Shown here: positions 1-7,443 of the stretch, piece after piece
How positions within the stretch are numbered: position 1 is the first letter of the stretch
Layout of the letters: the number at the start of each line of letters is the position of its first letter
NCBI GenBank assembly: GCA_003696125.1
Contig: RFHZ01000653.1
Coordinates: 1-12,697 of the forward strand
Source: Nitrospinota bacterium
Lineage (GTDB): Bacteria > Tectomicrobia > Entotheonellia > J063
Direction: 5' to 3'
DNA length: 12,697 bases
Made by a program: the position numbers and the translations under genes
The notes under the pieces: model-generated
Databases searched by the model: none
Told to the model about the DNA's origin: nothing
Seen by the model: only the letters and a program-made list of their open reading frames with translations

Positions 1-28
1 CTGTAGCTTCGCATAGCGTAGCTGCCGG

Positions 29-247
29 TCACAGGCGATGGGTGAAAGGGTGGGGTAAGAGCCCACCGGCGGTATCCCGGGAGGGACCGGCCAGGGGGCC
101 CTTCTGCTCGGCAGGGGGAGAGGGGGATTCGTACATCCAGCGATGCTCCTGCACGGAGCGGACGGTATACCCTTTCAGGGTTCCCTGGAGCTGGATCAGC
201 TTTAAGGAATAACTCCCGATATCGATTCCCAGGACTCTTTTTGGCAT
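29..247 (-). CDS. GspL/PilM-like actin-fold protein, N-terminal fragment (probably frameshifted)
   Basis: The first 30 or so residues carry the opening strand and phosphate loop of the PilM/GspL actin-like ATPase fold: MPKRVLGIDIGSYSLKLIQL at residues 1-20. In a T2SS this cytoplasmic domain of GspL binds the N-terminus of GspE and couples it to the inner-membrane platform. The frame stops at codon 73, whereas family members have several hundred residues. From about residue 38 the translation is Pro/Gly-rich and no longer resembles the family. C-rich tracts (about 93-125) are plausible sites of an indel, and both other frames stay open to the window edge, one ending in CDRQLRYAKLQ. I therefore think this is the start of a full-length gene disrupted by a true frameshift or a sequence error near a contig end. 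It starts 4 bases after gspF with a good AGGTGA ribosome binding site, so it belongs to the operon. A pilM-type gene cannot be excluded. Confidence 0.6.
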   Translation of the reverse strand: MPKRVLGIDIGSYSLKLIQLQGTLKGYTVRSVQEHRWMYESPSPPAEQKGPLAGPSRDTAGGLLPHPFTHRL

Positions 248-251
248 CTAC

Positions 252-1475
252 TCACCTGACGATCTGGTTCATTTCAAAGATGGGAAGGAGAATAGAGAGG
301 ACAATAAACCCGACCACCGCTCCCATCACCAGGATCATGAAGGGTTCCAGAATGGAGGTCAATCCCTGGACCGTCGCCTCTACTTCGTTATCGTAACTCT
401 CGGCGATCCGCCGCAGCATCTCCTCCAGCTTACCACTCTTCTCCCCTACCGCGATCATGTGCACCACCAGGGGAGGGAAGAGCTGGCTGCGTCGCAGAGG
501 CGAAGCGATATCCTGTCCCTCGCTGATACTCTTGCGCGCCTCCTCAACGGCCGCAGCCAGCACCTTGTTGTTCATCACCGCCTTGACGATATCGAGAGCG
601 GTGAGCAGGGTGATCCCGCTATCGAGCAGGATGCTCAGGGTGCGGCTAAAGCGGGAGATGGCCACCTTTTGAAAGAGGGGACCAAACACGGGGAAGCGGA
701 GTTTGAGCTTATCGTAGAGAAGGCTTCCCGCCTCTGTCTGCCGGTACTTCCTGGCGGCAAAGACCAGGGTAAGGATTCCCACCAGCAAGAGCCACCAGTA
801 GCGCTGCAAAAACGTGCTCACCCCGATCAGGACCCGGGTAACCAGGGGAAGACTCTGCTCCATGTCCTGAAAGATCTGGGTCACCACCGGGATGACAAAG
901 GTCAGGAGGAAGAAGAGGACCCCTGAGCCGACAAAGGTCATCAGGATCGGATAGGTCATGGCGGCCCAGATCTTGTTGCGTAGCGCCACCTGGCTTTCGG
1001 TAAAGTCGGCCAGCCGCAGGAGCACAATATCCAGGGCCCCGCTCGCCTCCCCGGCCCGGATCATGTTGACGGCCAGGGGAGAGAAGATGCGGGGATGTTC
1101 GGCAAGGGCATCGGCCAGGGTGCTCCCTTCATTGACCTTTTCCCGGACCTGGGTGATCACCCGCTTGAGATAGGGATGATCCACCTGCTCGATCAATGCG
1201 GTCAGGGACTCGACCAGGGGTAAGCCGGCCACGGTCAGGGTAGAGAGCTGGCGGACCATGAGGGCCACATCCTGGGGTTTGACCCGGTGTAAGAGGGTGG
1301 TAAACCGGATCTCCTGCCGTGCTCCCCGCTTCCCTACCGTATCCTCCCGCAGTTCGGTCGGGAAGATCCCGGCTTTGCGCAGCTTGGTCCGGGCACTGCG
1401 CATGTCATCGGCATCCACGATGCCCCGTACCAGTTTTCCCGCTGGATTCAGCGCCTTGTACTCGTAAACCGGCAT
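252..1475 (-). CDS. gspF: Type II secretion system inner-membrane platform protein GspF
   Basis: This 407-residue protein has the normal length and layout of GspF/PilC. It is the polytopic inner-membrane platform that transmits GspE ATPase motion to pseudopilus assembly. The start MPVYEYKALNPAGK is the classic GspF N-terminus. Two repeated cytoplasmic helical T2SSF domains follow (about 68-190 and 270-395), each with the family signature: GEASGALD at 142-149 and GEKSGKLEEML at 344-354. Hydrophobic segments lie at about 170-198, 225-241 and 375-400. The start is 2 bases past the gspE stop, with AGGAG overlapping that stop codon, which suggests translational coupling. The frame is intact. The same fold serves type IV pili, but the linked gspC and gspD genes make a secretion role much more likely. 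Confidence 0.95.
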   Translation of the reverse strand: MPVYEYKALNPAGKLVRGIVDADDMRSARTKLRKAGIFPTELREDTVGKRGARQEIRFTTLLHRVKPQDVALMVRQLSTLTVAGLPLVESLTALIEQVDHPYLKRVITQVREKVNEGSTLADALAEHPRIFSPLAVNMIRAGEASGALDIVLLRLADFTESQVALRNKIWAAMTYPILMTFVGSGVLFFLLTFVIPVVTQIFQDMEQSLPLVTRVLIGVSTFLQRYWWLLLVGILTLVFAARKYRQTEAGSLLYDKLKLRFPVFGPLFQKVAISRFSRTLSILLDSGITLLTALDIVKAVMNNKVLAAAVEEARKSISEGQDIASPLRRSQLFPPLVVHMIAVGEKSGKLEEMLRRIAESYDNEVEATVQGLTSILEPFMILVMGAVVGFIVLSILLPIFEMNQIVR

Positions 1476-1477
1476 GA

Positions 1478-3175
1478 CTACTCCTGTGTTACCCTCAGCA
1501 CTTCTTCCAGAGTGGTAATGCCCCGTTTCATCTTTTCCACCCCATCCATCAGCAGTGTCTTCATGCCACGCTGGATGGCCTCTCTTTTTATGGTGTTGGA
1601 GTCGGTGTTGTGTAGGGTGAGGCGACGGATGGGATCATCCATGACCAGCAGCTCGTAAATACCGGTACGTCCACGAAATCCGGTATGCATACAGGCCTCG
1701 CAGCCTTTGCCTCGATAGAGATAGCCGTCGAACCCCTCCTGGAAGAGATGCAACCCGACCTCTTCCAGCGATTTCGGCTCCGGGATGTAGCGCTCCTTAC
1801 ACTGCGGGCAGATGACGCGGACCAGTCGCTGGGCCAGAATCCCGATCACCGCAGAAGCGACCAGGTACGGTTCCACCCCCATATCGAGGAGCCGGGTGAT
1901 GGCTCCAGCCGCATCGTTGGTATGGAGGGTGCTAAAGACCAGGTGACCGGTGAGGGAAGCCTGGATGGCGATCTCGGCCGTTTCCAGATCCCGGATCTCT
2001 CCCACCATGATGATGTCCGGGTCCTGGCGCAGGATGGAGCGGAGGCCGCTGGCAAAGGTGAGCTGGATCTTGGGATTGACCTGCATCTGGCCGATACCGT
2101 GCAACTGGTATTCGATCGGGTCCTCGACCGTGATGATGTTCTTCTCCGGGGAGTTGATGCGGTTGAGGGTGGCATACAGGGTGGTGGTCTTCCCACTCCC
2201 GGTCGGGCCGGTCACCAGGATGATGCCGTTGGAGCGGCGAATCAACTGGCTATACCTGTACAGCTCCTCCTTTCCCATCCCGATATCTTCCAGGTCGAGC
2301 AGGATGCTGCTCTTGTCCAGGAGACGGAGGACGATGCGCTCTCCAAAAGCGGTGGGAATCACCGAGACACGGATATCCACATCCTTATCCGCCACCCGGA
2401 TCTTGATGCGGCCATCCTGGGGGAGACGCTTCTCGGCGATATTCAGGTTGGCCATGATCTTGATACGGGAGATGATGGCCGATTGCAACCGCTTAGGGGG
2501 GGTGAGGATATTGTAGAGGATGCCATCGATGCGATAGCGCACCTTCAGTTCCCGCTCAAACGGCTCGATGTGGATATCGCTCGCCCGTTCCCGTACCGCC
2601 TGGAAGAGGATCGTGTTGACCAGTTTGATGATGGGAGCCTCTGTGGCCAGATCGAGGAGATCCTGCGTCTCTTCGATCTCCCCGGCCAGAATACCCAGAT
2701 CCTCGGCATCCAGGTCCTGGATCACCTGTTCGGCCGAATCGACCTCGCGATCGTAGAAGGCGTTGATGGCATTCATGATCTCCCGATCCGGGCAGAGCAC
2801 CGGCTCCACCGGATACCCGAGGATGACACTCAGATCGTCCAGCGGCTGCAGGTCAAAGGGGTTGGCCGTAGCCACCTTGAGGACCTGATCCTCCAGGCGG
2901 ATGGGAAAGAGGTGATGCTGGCGATAATAGCCGATCGGGACCCGCCTGATCAGGCCCGGATCGAGATTTTCCGGTTCAATCCGCTTTACATAAGGGATAT
3001 CCAGGTAGTTACTCAGGGCGGTGAGAAATGCTTCTTCGCTGAGATAGCCCTGCTGCAGGAGGATCTCCTCTAACGGCTTTCCCTTTTCCTGCTGCAAGGC
3101 GGAAGCCTGGGCGAGTTCCTCCTCCTTTAATACCCCTTGCTCCAGTAAAATCTTGCCCAGATGTGTCTTTTTCAT
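1478..3175 (-). CDS. gspE: Type II secretion system ATPase GspE
   Basis: A cytoplasmic hexameric ATPase of 565 residues that drives pseudopilus extension. The N-terminal part (1-140) contains two helical repeats of the MshEN/GspE-N type: HLGKILLEQGVL near residue 5 and EEILLQQGYL near residue 36. The catalytic domain has Walker A GPTGSGKT (323-330), an Asp box EDPIEY (351-356), Walker B DPDIIMVGEIRD (385-396) and a His box STLHTND (415-421). A zinc-type tetracysteine motif, CPQC (456-459) and CEAC (492-495), is typical of GspE and many PilB proteins. GGTGA lies 4 bases before the ATG. Unlike its neighbours it is separated from gspD by 153 bases of repeats, so its expression may depend on readthrough across a hairpin. 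A PilB role is the alternative, but gspC and gspD in the same operon favour GspE. Confidence 0.95.
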   Translation of the reverse strand: MKKTHLGKILLEQGVLKEEELAQASALQQEKGKPLEEILLQQGYLSEEAFLTALSNYLDIPYVKRIEPENLDPGLIRRVPIGYYRQHHLFPIRLEDQVLKVATANPFDLQPLDDLSVILGYPVEPVLCPDREIMNAINAFYDREVDSAEQVIQDLDAEDLGILAGEIEETQDLLDLATEAPIIKLVNTILFQAVRERASDIHIEPFERELKVRYRIDGILYNILTPPKRLQSAIISRIKIMANLNIAEKRLPQDGRIKIRVADKDVDIRVSVIPTAFGERIVLRLLDKSSILLDLEDIGMGKEELYRYSQLIRRSNGIILVTGPTGSGKTTTLYATLNRINSPEKNIITVEDPIEYQLHGIGQMQVNPKIQLTFASGLRSILRQDPDIIMVGEIRDLETAEIAIQASLTGHLVFSTLHTNDAAGAITRLLDMGVEPYLVASAVIGILAQRLVRVICPQCKERYIPEPKSLEEVGLHLFQEGFDGYLYRGKGCEACMHTGFRGRTGIYELLVMDDPIRRLTLHNTDSNTIKREAIQRGMKTLLMDGVEKMKRGITTLEEVLRVTQE

Positions 3176-3194
3176 ATCTTCACCGCTATTTCAG

Positions 3195-3222
3195 TAATGA
3201 GTAACGAGTAATGAGTAATGAG
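3195..3222. repeat. Heptamer tandem repeat, four copies
   Basis: Four contiguous copies of TAATGAG on the plus strand occupy 3195-3222; the second copy is TAACGAG. The tract lies in the non-coding gap just upstream of gspE and ends 20 bases before its start codon. Short heptamer arrays of this kind are known as dispersed intergenic repeats in some bacterial groups, notably cyanobacteria. Here the tract is directly visible, but its function is unknown. Confidence 0.85.
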
Positions 3223-3227
3223 GACTG

Positions 3228-3259
3228 AGGTAGGGGCGACGCATGCGTCGCCCCTACCT
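3228..3259. repeat. Perfect 32-base palindrome (REP/MITE-like hairpin element)
   Basis: The 32 bases are an exact inverted repeat with no spacer, centred on GCATGC at 3241-3246. The left half starts AGGTAGGGGCGAC and the right half mirrors it. In the gspDE transcript it can form a GC-rich stem of about 14 pairs with a small loop. No U-run follows in the direction of transcription, so it is not a canonical intrinsic terminator. Palindromes of the GTAGGGGCGA type are familiar as high-copy intergenic elements in several bacterial lineages. Copy number in this genome cannot be seen here, so the REP/MITE label is inference. Confidence 0.8.
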
Positions 3260-3261
3260 GA

Positions 3262-3320
3262 TGCCTCTGTGCCTGGTTTTTAGTGCCTCTGTCCCTTTGT
3301 GCCTAATTTTTAATGCCTCT
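3262..3320. repeat. Imperfect direct repeat, two units plus a partial third
   Basis: On the plus strand, unit 1 (3262-3283) begins TGCCTCTGTGCCT and ends TTTTTAG. Unit 2 (3284-3313) begins TGCCTCTGT, has an 8-base insertion, continues GTGCCTAATTTTTAA, and is followed by a third TGCCTCT start at 3314-3320. The units lie between the gspD stop and the palindrome. This is low-complexity, non-coding sequence, probably from the same class of dispersed repeat debris as the adjacent palindrome. No function is evident. Confidence 0.7.
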
Positions 3321-3328
3321 CTCCTTCC

Positions 3329-5416
3329 TTACCGGGTAGGTGCCAGGATGGTCGGTTCACGCACCGACGGGATCTCCTGGGGTTCTCCGGTCTCCCGACT
3401 AAACTTCCTGCTCTTCTCATCGACCTGTTCCCCGATTTTCTGAAGGTCTGTGGCATTGCGGACAATGGTGGGGGTGATAAAAATGAGGAGATTGGTCTTG
3501 TCTCCCCGTTCCGATGCAAAGGAGAAGAGCCGGCCCAGGAAGGGAACATCGCCGAGACAGGGGACCTTGGTCTGCCGGGAGTTCACGTTGTCTTGCATCA
3601 ACCCCCCGATGACCACCGTCTGCTTGTCGCGGACCACGACCGAGGTTTTGGCCGAACGCTTGGAGGTGGTGGGACCGACCTGCGAAGCGGCCAGGCCGGT
3701 GACCGTCTCCTGAATGGCCGAGATCTCCTGGAAGATGTTGAGCCGCACCGTTCCCCCTTCCCCGATCTGGGGGGTAAAGCGGAGGGTAATCCCGACATCC
3801 CGTCGCTCGATATTGGTCACGGTGCTGATCTCGGTCTGGCTGGTGCTGGTGACAAAGGGGACGTTATTGGCCACGATGATCTCCGCCTCCTCGTTATCCG
3901 TGGTCAGCAGGTGAGGCGTGGAGAGCACATTCACCCCGCGCTCATCCTGGATGGCTCGCAAAAGGGCACCGATGTTGAGGAAGGTCTGGCCCCCAAAGGT
4001 GATGGTCCCCTCGATCAGGCCGATGGACAGGCCAGAAAGACCAAAGGGATTCTGGATGGCTTGATTGATGAGGCCAAAACTGGTTCCCCCAAAGGGAACA
4101 GCTTCCTTCTTCTCGGTAAAATCCTGTGTCGAGCGAAACTCAAAGCCGAGTTCCTTGGTCTTATCCAGGCTGATCTCGACAATGGCGGCCTCTACATAGA
4201 CCTGGGGACGAGGGATATCGAGCTTCTTGATCACCTCCAGCAGCATCTCGTACTGCTCGGGCGAGGCGCTGATGACCAGCGAGTTGGTCGCCTTATCCGC
4301 GGTAATGGTGATCTTCTGCTCCTGTCCCGGGATCTCACCACTCACCGTTCGTGGTTGGGGTCGTGCTGCTGGTGCCGCCCGCTGTCCCGACGGGATGGGA
4401 GCCTTGGGAGGAGCAGCGATCCGCTGGATCTCTGCGGCCTGGGCGGTCAGGACCTTGGCCAGGTCCTCGGCTACCGCGTATTGCACGTAGTAGACGTGAA
4501 TCTGTCCCCTCCCCTTGGGAGCAGGAACATCGAGCTGGGTAACCAGTTTCTTGACCACGGCGAGATCCTCGGGGGTGGCCACCACGATCAGGGAGTTGGT
4601 ACGACTCTCCGGGATCACCTTAAACACCTTCTCTACTGCGGTCAGGGTCGGCTGCACTCCCCTTGCCCGGCGACGCCGGATCGGTCGCCGTTGCGGCTGG
4701 GCAGGACGCTGTTGTCGGCTCACCTCCATGGTAGCGGTAATGGTGGATGCCAGGTCACTGGCCAGGGCATGCTCCAGGGGAATGACCGTAATCTCTTCCC
4801 GGGTCGATTCGACATCGATCTCCCGCACGATCTCGAGCAGTCGTCTGATATTGGCCAGCGTATCGGTCACGATCAGGGTGTTGGTAGGAGGATAGGAGAG
4901 GATGGTCCCCTCTTTGCGGATCAATGGGGTCAGGATGGTGCGGATCTCGTTGGCATCGGCATGCTCTAAGGGGATCAACTGGGTCACGATACGATCATCC
5001 CGCGGGATCTGCTGCAGATCACTCCCCACCTGGGTGGGTACGGCCTTCTGCTTGACATCCCTGGCCGGCACGATCTTGATGACATCCCCACTGGGGACAG
5101 CGGCAAAGCCCTGGATATCGAGGATGGAGAGGAAGATGTCGTACGCCTCTTCCACCGGGATGCGGGTAGGGGAAATGATGGTCACCTTTCCCTTGACCTT
5201 ATCGTCTACCAGGAAGTTTTTGCCGGTCAGCTCACTGATAAACTTGATCACCACCCGGAGATCCACATTGTCGAAATCGAGCGATATCATGTTATCCCCC
5301 CCACGCCGTGCCGAGAGCTTGGGCGTGGGCTCATCATCCAGGCGAAGCGGATAGCCGGAAGACGCCAGCAGCAGGAGGATCATAATCACCGACCAGCATA
5401 TCCGTTGCCGAACCAT
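3329..5416 (-). CDS. gspD: Type II secretion system outer-membrane secretin GspD
   Basis: GspD multimerises into the outer-membrane channel through which folded substrates exit. The 695 residues start with a signal peptide (MVRQRICWSVIMILLLLASS). N0 (about 42-120), N1 (about 142-200), N2 (about 208-298) and N3 (about 305-400) domains follow, then the secretin barrel domain (about 404-652). It carries the signature VPFLGRLFS (624-632) and ends the barrel with LLIFITPTIVR. N2 holds a basic loop (RRPIRRRRARG, 243-253) and N3 an Ala/Pro-rich loop (about 333-366), where family members often carry insertions. The tail after the barrel is only about 40 residues, so a classical long pilotin-binding S domain is not obvious. 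I chose the ATG at 5416 because AAGGA sits 5 bases upstream; an in-frame ATG at 5434 (six codons longer) is the alternative. The gap to gspC is 43 bases. Confidence 0.95.
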   Translation of the reverse strand: MVRQRICWSVIMILLLLASSGYPLRLDDEPTPKLSARRGGDNMISLDFDNVDLRVVIKFISELTGKNFLVDDKVKGKVTIISPTRIPVEEAYDIFLSILDIQGFAAVPSGDVIKIVPARDVKQKAVPTQVGSDLQQIPRDDRIVTQLIPLEHADANEIRTILTPLIRKEGTILSYPPTNTLIVTDTLANIRRLLEIVREIDVESTREEITVIPLEHALASDLASTITATMEVSRQQRPAQPQRRPIRRRRARGVQPTLTAVEKVFKVIPESRTNSLIVVATPEDLAVVKKLVTQLDVPAPKGRGQIHVYYVQYAVAEDLAKVLTAQAAEIQRIAAPPKAPIPSGQRAAPAARPQPRTVSGEIPGQEQKITITADKATNSLVISASPEQYEMLLEVIKKLDIPRPQVYVEAAIVEISLDKTKELGFEFRSTQDFTEKKEAVPFGGTSFGLINQAIQNPFGLSGLSIGLIEGTITFGGQTFLNIGALLRAIQDERGVNVLSTPHLLTTDNEEAEIIVANNVPFVTSTSQTEISTVTNIERRDVGITLRFTPQIGEGGTVRLNIFQEISAIQETVTGLAASQVGPTTSKRSAKTSVVVRDKQTVVIGGLMQDNVNSRQTKVPCLGDVPFLGRLFSFASERGDKTNLLIFITPTIVRNATDLQKIGEQVDEKSRKFSRETGEPQEIPSVREPTILAPTR

Positions 5417-5421
5417 GCTTT

Positions 5422-5426
5422 TCCTT
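5422..5426 (-). promoter_or_regulatory. Ribosome binding site choosing the gspD start
   Basis: AAGGA on the minus strand lies 5 bases before the ATG at 5416. A second purine-rich stretch (GAGGGGAAGGG, about 5445-5455) is better aligned with an out-of-frame ATG followed quickly by a stop, and is about 11 bases from the in-frame ATG at 5434. The start at 5416 is therefore preferred, with moderate certainty. Confidence 0.55.
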
Positions 5427-5459
5427 TTCCACATCACCGGATCATCCCTTCCCCTCTGC

Positions 5460-6371
5460 TCAGCGGATTTCAAAGGTGAGCGTTTGCGGCGTGTTGTTCC
5501 GCTCGATATCAACGGTAATCGTCGATTCGGTCTGGAACTGTTGATACGCCCGGAACGCATCCTCAGGGCTGTTGATCTTTAAGCCGTTGACCCCCTTGAG
5601 CACATCACCCCGCCGCAGCCCGAGTGCCCGCAGGAAGCTGTTCGGGCGGATATTGGCGATCCGAAACCCGTCCGGTTTCCCATCAGAGAAGTTGGGAACC
5701 ATGCGCACTTCGGTCAGCAGGCGGTTAAAGTTTTCCAGTTGTTCGGTCAACGACTCCCGGCTCACCCGCCAGGTCGTCTCATCGATCTGGCGGACCCCTT
5801 CTACCTGCGTTGTCTGCCTGCCTCCCTGCCGGAAAGGCCGCATCGGCCGTTGAGGGGTTCTCCTCTTCTTCTCCTCTTCCTCTTGAAAGCTGTAGAGCAC
5901 CTCCTCACGGTTGCCGTTCTTTAAGACCACCCGATTGCGGTCGATCTCGATAAGGATCGCCTCGTGTATGGTATCGCCGAGTTGATAAATATCCTGCTTG
6001 CGGGCAGCAACATCCTCGATGACGGCGTAAGAGCTCCGGACATCTCCTCCCACCACCGTTCCCAACAACTTCAGATTCAGGGTGGTCGGTGGACGCTGGG
6101 GAGGCGGGGTGCGGGTAGGAGGAGGTTTGACCGGTCGGACAGGTTCAGGAGTCGAATTGAAGATGTTGCGCTTCTCAATGATGGCGTAATAGGGAAAGGC
6201 GTGGCGTTCCACGGCCATCGTTTCCGTGCGAAGGGGCGTGGCCAGCGGCTCTGGATTCTGCTGGAGCATGGATTCAAGATAGGTGAGGAACAGCTCCGCA
6301 CTCCCCGCAGCGAGAAGGGTGATCAGGCACAGATGAATGAGCCAAAAGTAGCGTTTCAGTTGATGCATCAT
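5460..6371 (-). CDS. gspC: Type II secretion system inner-membrane clamp protein GspC (PDZ form)
   Basis: GspC bridges the inner-membrane platform and the secretin. The 303 residues have a short cytoplasmic N-terminus, one membrane segment (about 9-30), a Pro-rich periplasmic linker (74-96, with PPPTRTPPPQRPP) and an HR domain (about 97-162). The HR domain runs from LNLKLLGTVVG through SYAVIED and YQLGDTI to a VVLKNGNRE turn; in known systems it contacts secretin N0. A charged hinge (EEEEKKRR and an Arg/Gln-rich stretch, 164-186) leads to a C-terminal PDZ domain (about 215-300) with FRIANIRPNSFLRALGLRRGD, often implicated in substrate recruitment. GGGAGA precedes the ATG, and the gene starts 8 bases after its upstream neighbour. 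The HR motif pattern and the position directly before gspD make the call firm. Confidence 0.92.
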   Translation of the reverse strand: MMHQLKRYFWLIHLCLITLLAAGSAELFLTYLESMLQQNPEPLATPLRTETMAVERHAFPYYAIIEKRNIFNSTPEPVRPVKPPPTRTPPPQRPPTTLNLKLLGTVVGGDVRSSYAVIEDVAARKQDIYQLGDTIHEAILIEIDRNRVVLKNGNREEVLYSFQEEEEKKRRTPQRPMRPFRQGGRQTTQVEGVRQIDETTWRVSRESLTEQLENFNRLLTEVRMVPNFSDGKPDGFRIANIRPNSFLRALGLRRGDVLKGVNGLKINSPEDAFRAYQQFQTESTITVDIERNNTPQTLTFEIR

Positions 6372-6379
6372 ATCTCTCC

Positions 6380-7432
6380 CTAACGCAGGAGGGCCTGAAA
6401 TTCCTTATCCTCACGCAAGGTTTGATAATCCTCCGGTTCTTCTTGCAACCAGGTCCGCACCGCCTGGTTCAGGCTGATCGCCTTTCGCAGGGCGTTCAGA
6501 GCCTTTTCTCTCTCTCCCCTTCTGGCATAGAGTGAGCCGAGGTTATAGTAAGGGGTGGCATAGGTCGGATCCAGGGCAATGGCGGATTGAAAAGCCTCTA
6601 TGGCCTTTTCCTCTTCCCCGAGCACGGCCAAGACATTTCCCAGATTATTATGCGCTTTGGCATAAGAAGGGTCAAGCATTATCGCCTCCTGGTACTCCCG
6701 CTGCGCATCTTCATATCGTCCCAGGCGAAAGTAAAGGTTCCCCAGGTTGTTCCGGGCAGCCAGCAGTTGATCATCCAGCGCCAGCGCCTTCTGGAAGGCG
6801 ATGATGGCCTCTTCCCACTTTCCCGCCTCTTGTAAAGCCAGCCCCTCCTGGAAGTAATCTTCGGCCGCAGCCGAAATGTCGAGAGACTCTTCCCCTTCTC
6901 TCTTCCTTCCCCTATCGGTCGTCTCCCGTCCTCTTCCCAGACCCTGCACCGGGACCTCTTTTGCGAGGGGAGCAGGGGTAACCACCTCTCGAGGCTCCTC
7001 CTTCTCCTCTGGTGGAGGAGAGGAGTTCTCTCCGCTGCGGGCCACTATCTTCGGTGGTGGCGGTGTTTCCTCTTCGTGCACCTGTTCCACGAGAGGGGCG
7101 ACACGAGCAACAACAGCCGGCTCAGGTGATACAGCCGGAAGAAGCGGCTCCTCTGGCACCGTCTCCTGCGCTATCCCCTCTTCCACCAGTTCACCCTTCT
7201 CCCCGCTTTGCCCTCCCAGGTGAGGCGAGGTTCCGTAAGACCGATACAGGTAGAAGACGGCAAAGACAAAGAGCAGGGAGGAGCAGAGCGCTCCCAGAAA
7301 CAGGAGAAGGTGTTGCCAGGGGGATTCCTCCCGGCTGCGCCAGCTCTGCGCCGTGGGAAGGAGTCCGGCCGGCAACTGCTTCCGGCCCTTTTCCGCCTCT
7401 GCCTTTTTTAGAGCATCGTTAATAATGCTCAT
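6380..7432 (-). CDS. GspB-like inner-membrane protein with C-terminal TPR array
   Basis: The first residues, MSIINDALKKAEAEKG, match the cytoplasmic N-terminal motif of the GspB/ExeB/PulB family (MSxI-x-ALxKAExE). A single membrane segment follows (about 41-63), then a Pro/Glu-rich periplasmic linker (about 70-185). Instead of the usual GspB C-terminal domain there are four TPR repeats (about 189-323), with repeated W/Y-x-x-A...A-x-x-x-F/Y...A-x-x-L-D patterns such as NNLGNLYFRLGRYEDAQ. It lies between gspA and gspC, just where a GspB partner of GspA is expected; ExeA and ExeB form a complex needed for secretin assembly in Aeromonas. The role here is inferred from the N-terminus and context. 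I chose the ATG at 7432, with AGGTG 8 bases upstream. A GTG at 7441 would add three codons but lacks a spaced ribosome binding site. Total length is 350 residues. Confidence 0.8.
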   Translation of the reverse strand: MSIINDALKKAEAEKGRKQLPAGLLPTAQSWRSREESPWQHLLLFLGALCSSLLFVFAVFYLYRSYGTSPHLGGQSGEKGELVEEGIAQETVPEEPLLPAVSPEPAVVARVAPLVEQVHEEETPPPPKIVARSGENSSPPPEEKEEPREVVTPAPLAKEVPVQGLGRGRETTDRGRKREGEESLDISAAAEDYFQEGLALQEAGKWEEAIIAFQKALALDDQLLAARNNLGNLYFRLGRYEDAQREYQEAIMLDPSYAKAHNNLGNVLAVLGEEEKAIEAFQSAIALDPTYATPYYNLGSLYARRGEREKALNALRKAISLNQAVRTWLQEEPEDYQTLREDKEFQALLR

Positions 7433-7443
7433 CTTGCTCACAC

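Noticed and set aside
1685-3073. Long plus-strand open frame of 462 codons opposite gspE
   Set aside because: It is antisense to a gene with complete ATPase motifs, has no family-like content or ribosome binding site, and is explained by the codon bias of the GC-rich gspE.
3228-3259. Palindrome as an intrinsic transcription terminator after gspD
   Set aside because: The stem is strong, but no U-run follows in the minus-strand direction. A U-rich tract on the plus-strand side is not adjacent and there is no plus-strand gene to terminate.
3593-4969. Long plus-strand open frame of 458 codons opposite gspD
   Set aside because: Shadow of the secretin gene. The translation is low-complexity, rich in Gly/Leu/Asp/Arg, and has no recognisable domain.
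5417-5560. Longer gspD start upstream at 5560, overlapping gspC
   Set aside because: The extra 48 residues are Arg/Ser-rich, overlap the end of gspC by about 100 bases and would precede a proper signal peptide. The start at 5416 has a good ribosome binding site.
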